Under the pieces are notes generated by a model that made no database searches, was not told where the DNA came from, and saw only the letters and a list, made by a program, of their open reading frames with translations. From Euzebya rosea (lineage in GTDB: Bacteria > Actinomycetota > Nitriliruptoria > Euzebyales > Euzebyaceae), in the NCBI RefSeq assembly GCF_003073135.1, contig NZ_PGDQ01000005.1, positions 124,001 through 188,000 on the forward strand: DNA of 64,000 bases. The letters run 5' to 3'. Shown here piece after piece: positions 61,123 through 64,000 of this stretch. The position numbers were made by a program, and so were the translations under genes. The stretch's first letter is position 1. Every line of letters begins with the position of its first letter.

Positions 61123-64000
61123 ATGAGGTCGATTCGCCACCTGTTGCTCGTGACCGTCCTGGCCGCGGCGATGCTTGCCCTGCCGGCAGCGCCGGTGTCT
61201 GCACAGGAGCCGTACTCGCTGGACCTGGCCTTCGCGCCATCCACGATCGGGCCGACCAGCACAACGCGTGCCACGTGGACGCTGACCAACAACACCACCG
61301 GCCCGGTCGACCCCGTCGGGTTCGTCTCCATCCTCGATCCGGACGTCACCGTCCAGGACCCGGCATCCGCGACGACCACGTGTGCCCAAGCCACCGTCAC
61401 CGCGCTGCCGGGGTCCAGCCAAGTGGAGTTGTCCGACGCCAAGCTCGGGGCCGGTCAGTTCTGCCGGGTGACCGTCGACGTCACCGCCAGCGTCGTCGAC
61501 ACCCACTTCAACGACCCAGGGTTCGTGACCACCGGCAACAACGGTCCTCCCTTGTTCGCCGGTGAGGTCGGGACGGTCCCGCTCACCGTCGATGGCGGTG
61601 TTCCCGGCATCACCAAGTCCTTCTCCCCCCTCGGCCGGGTGATGGACCGAGGGTTGGCACCCGGCTACCAGCAGGGCGACGACATCGTCCTGACCATCAC
61701 GTTCGACAACTCGAGAAACGGGGCTGTCGAGAGCAACCTGTTCGTGACCGACCCGCTCCCGGCAGGCCTCGTCGTGGCCGATCAGTCGAACGCCTTCACC
61801 AACTGCAACGCTGGGCCGTTCCAGTTCGCGAGCGTTGACGCCGTCCCGGGCTCCAGCAGCGTCAGCCTTCTCAACGGGGCAGTCGACGTCGAGTCCTCCT
61901 GCGTCGTCGAGGTGGTCCTGACAGCAACGCGGCCGATGGACGCCGTCAACCGCACCGATCAGGCTGGCTCCGGGGACATCGGCTTCGCCGTGGCGGCCAT
62001 CTCCGTGGAGGCGCTCGACTTCCGCAAGGCCTTTCTCGACGGCGTGGTGGCGCCCGGGGGCGTCACCACGGTCGAGTTCACCATCGACAACCGCACGGGG
62101 TCGCAGCTTGCCGATGGCACGTTCACCGACGACCTCGACGCCATGCGGACGGGTACGACCATCGCCGGTGGGCTCCCGACGGATCCCTGCGGCCTCGGGT
62201 CGACCCTGTCCTTCGCCGGGGGAGTGCTCGAGCTCGCCGACGCCTCCCTGGCCGCGGGAGCCTCGTGCACCTTCGAGGTTGCCGTCCAGCTGCCCGGCGG
62301 CGAGCTCGTCGGGCAGGTGCTGACCAACACCACTTCGGACTTCACCGCGATGGGGACCTCGGACCCGGGAGGTGGCGGCGACGGCCGCCCCGGCGAAGAC
62401 GGCCCCGTCGTCATTCCCGCGGCCTCCGACGACATCGTCGTCCGCTACCTGCCCATCGCGTCCAAGGAGTTCGTGGACGACCCGGTCGGCCCGGGCGACC
62501 AGGTCACGCTCGAGTTCACGCTGGAGAACCCGGACTCGACCACGGCGATGACCGACGTGTCGTTCACCGACCTGCTCACTGACATCTTCGCGTTCCCGGT
62601 GACGGTCGACCTGCCGACGGACCCCTGCGGGCCGAGTTCGGAGATCACGCTCGTGTTCCCGGCGACGGAGACACAGGCGCTGGCCTTCAGCGACGACTCG
62701 TTGGAACCCTCGCAGGTCTGCACCTTCCAGGTGGTCATCACTGTCGGTGACTCCATCGCCGGGGGGCTCTACACCAATACCGTGTCGGACCTCACTGCCA
62801 CCGTCGCAGGGGCGCTCGTGAACACCCGAGCGTTCTCCGACGACCTGCTCGTCGTCGGCGCGCCATCGGTACGGCTCGCCGTGACCAACAACCCCGTCCC
62901 GGCCGGCGGGACAGCGACCGTCGAGTTGGAGATCATCGCCGACGACAGCAGCGGCACCGCCAACGACATCGCATTCGACATCCAGCTGCCCGGTGACGTC
63001 ACGGTCGGCGCCGGCGGCCTGCCCGCCGACATCTGCGGCGGCGCCAACGGCACGTTGACGTTCCTGGCGCCGGACATCGTCCTCGATGGGGTCAGCCTGG
63101 ACCCCGGCGAGTCGTGTGTCATCACGCTCGACCTGACGGTGGACGCTGGTGCCAACCCGAGCCTCTACACCGTCCAGACGACAGTGCCCACCGCAACCGT
63201 CGACGGCGTGGCAGTCGAGGGCGTCCCTGCTGCGGACGACATCGACGTCCCGGGCATTGTCCTGACGAAGGACTTCACCGACGACCCGGCACTGCCGGGT
63301 GGTGAGACGACGCTGGAGTTCACCCTCGAGAACGTCACATCGGGTACCGACTACGACGAGATCCTCTTCACCGACAGCGTCTCTGCCGCGGTCAGCGGCG
63401 CCACCATCACCAGCGCCGACCAAGCCGCCTGTGGCGGCACCGCCCAGACCATCGGCGGGAACTTCCTCTTCTTCTCCGGCGGCGCCGTCCCTGCAGGCGG
63501 AACGTGCAGCTTCTCCGTGTCCATGGCGGTTCCTGCTGGGACCGCTGACGGCGACTACCGCAACACGACCTCGTCGGTCAGTTATCAGAACCCGGCCAAC
63601 GATGCCCTCGTCGGCATGCCGGCCACCGACGTCCTGATCGTCGACAAGACTCTGATCGACGCCACCAAGGCCTTCCTCGACTTCCCCGTCCGGGCCGGCG
63701 ACCTCGTCGACCTCGAGTTCACACTCACCAACACCAGTGACACACTGACCATCGATGAAGTCGGCTTCACCGACGACCTGACTGCAGTCCTTCCCGGCCT
63801 GGAGGCCATCGGGCTGCCGGCCGCCGACGTGTGCGGGGCCGGCTCCCAGGCCACTGGTACCGACGTCATCACCGTGACCGGCGGCACCCTTGCCCCCGGT
63901 GCCGGCTGCACGTTCTCCGTGACCCTCCAGGTGCCGGCCAGCGCCGCTGCCGGTGGCACCTTCCCCAACCAGACCAGCATCGTCACCGGAGAAACCGTTG
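61123..64000 (+). CDS. Large multi-domain secreted repeat protein (DUF11/DUF7933-like), runs off the end
   Basis: At least 959 residues; no stop before the end of the window. Signal peptide about 1-27 (LPAAPVSAQ). Then about seven tandem immunoglobulin-like units of roughly 130-140 residues. Each starts with 'KxFxDDPVxPGxxVTLEFTLEN', continues 'FTDDL...LPxDxCG' and ends 'G.SCTFxVxVxVP...G.Y.NTxS', with two conserved Cys. Examples lie near 62470, 63260 and 63660. This is the pattern of DUF11-type/DUF7933 domains in bacterial cell-surface adhesins and stalk proteins. GAGGAGG at about 61109-61115 supports the ATG at 61123. The missing C-terminus may carry a cell-wall anchor. Confidence 0.85.
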   Translation, partial: MRSIRHLLLVTVLAAAMLALPAAPVSAQEPYSLDLAFAPSTIGPTSTTRATWTLTNNTTGPVDPVGFVSILDPDVTVQDPASATTTCAQATVTALPGSSQVELSDAKLGAGQFCRVTVDVTASVVDTHFNDPGFVTTGNNGPPLFAGEVGTVPLTVDGGVPGITKSFSPLGRVMDRGLAPGYQQGDDIVLTITFDNSRNGAVESNLFVTDPLPAGLVVADQSNAFTNCNAGPFQFASVDAVPGSSSVSLLNGAVDVESSCVVEVVLTATRPMDAVNRTDQAGSGDIGFAVAAISVEALDFRKAFLDGVVAPGGVTTVEFTIDNRTGSQLADGTFTDDLDAMRTGTTIAGGLPTDPCGLGSTLSFAGGVLELADASLAAGASCTFEVAVQLPGGELVGQVLTNTTSDFTAMGTSDPGGGGDGRPGEDGPVVIPAASDDIVVRYLPIASKEFVDDPVGPGDQVTLEFTLENPDSTTAMTDVSFTDLLTDIFAFPVTVDLPTDPCGPSSEITLVFPATETQALAFSDDSLEPSQVCTFQVVITVGDSIAGGLYTNTVSDLTATVAGALVNTRAFSDDLLVVGAPSVRLAVTNNPVPAGGTATVELEIIADDSSGTANDIAFDIQLPGDVTVGAGGLPADICGGANGTLTFLAPDIVLDGVSLDPGESCVITLDLTVDAGANPSLYTVQTTVPTATVDGVAVEGVPAADDIDVPGIVLTKDFTDDPALPGGETTLEFTLENVTSGTDYDEILFTDSVSAAVSGATITSADQAACGGTAQTIGGNFLFFSGGAVPAGGTCSFSVSMAVPAGTADGDYRNTTSSVSYQNPANDALVGMPATDVLIVDKTLIDATKAFLDFPVRAGDLVDLEFTLTNTSDTLTIDEVGFTDDLTAVLPGLEAIGLPAADVCGAGSQATGTDVITVTGGTLAPGAGCTFSVTLQVPASAAAGGTFPNQTSIVTGETV

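Noticed and set aside
59704-63423. A 1239-codon open frame on the minus strand
   Set aside because: It is antisense to three well-supported exported proteins (signal peptides, repeats, ribosome-binding sites). Its translation is Val/Gly/Arg/Asp-rich without any domain, as expected from high-G+C shadow frames.
1-64000. tRNA, rRNA, tmRNA or insertion-sequence genes
   Set aside because: No cloverleaf-like segments with the conserved T-arm, no rRNA motifs and no transposase motifs were noticed; a tRNAscan-SE/Infernal run would be needed to exclude them fully.

Overview
The window is about 70% G+C and carries a vertically inherited actinobacterial core followed by a large surface-glycan locus and a secreted-protein cluster. 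The gene order pdxT, yebC, ruvCAB, yajC, secD, secF, apt, rel, then hisS and aspS is typical of Actinobacteriota. Cell-wall-binding-repeat (CWB2) surface proteins and abundant leaderless-type start sites also fit that phylum. A deep-branching lineage such as Nitriliruptoria (Euzebya-like) is a reasonable guess, but it is an inference and not shown by a marker gene here.

1-5.7 kb: the tail of a mannitol-type PTS EIIB, an EIIA-HPr fusion, pdxT, yebC and a GNAT acetyltransferase. An inserted module follows: a GntR/FCD regulator divergent from a DJ-1/PfpI protein and a GlcD-like FAD oxidase, with a TNGTNNNACNA operator between them. 5.7-16.5 kb: Holliday-junction processing (ruvCAB), the Sec accessory genes (yajC, an HD-domain protein, secD, secF), apt and the stringent-response gene rel. 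Two copies of a 158-bp double-hairpin element (5769-5926 and 12922-13079) lie in the intergenic gaps. 16.5-25 kb: a secreted TSP3-type protein, an MBL hydrolase, hisS, two DUF5684-like membrane proteins with GWGQ-repeat tails, a PAS/GGDEF/EAL protein and aspS.

25.0-28 kb: a 570-bp non-coding stretch leads into an acidic CWB2 surface protein whose reading frame is broken at a C6 tract. 28-54.5 kb: a surface-glycan locus. It encodes an O-antigen-ligase-like membrane protein with a TPR tail, at least six glycosyltransferase proteins, an NAD-dependent sugar epimerase/decarboxylase, two lipid-carrier sugar-phosphate transferases (a PHPT type and a WecA/TagO type), a Wzm/Wzt-type ABC exporter, an AlgI-like O-acyltransferase with an SGNH partner, three methyltransferases and four sulfotransferase-like proteins with five catalytic-type domains. 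Together these suggest a glycan that is assembled on undecaprenyl phosphate, exported by ABC transporter, and decorated by methylation, acylation and sulfation.

54.8-64 kb: a vanadium-haloperoxidase-type lipoprotein, a beta-propeller-like lipoprotein, a CRTAC1 (FG-GAP/ASPIC) lipoprotein, a secreted fibre-like protein and a large repeat-domain surface protein that runs off the end. Many genes are translationally coupled by 4- or 8-bp overlaps. Eight start codons have a TAnnnT hexamer 6-9 nt upstream, which is the signature of leaderless transcripts. No tRNA, rRNA, CRISPR array or intact insertion sequence was recognised.
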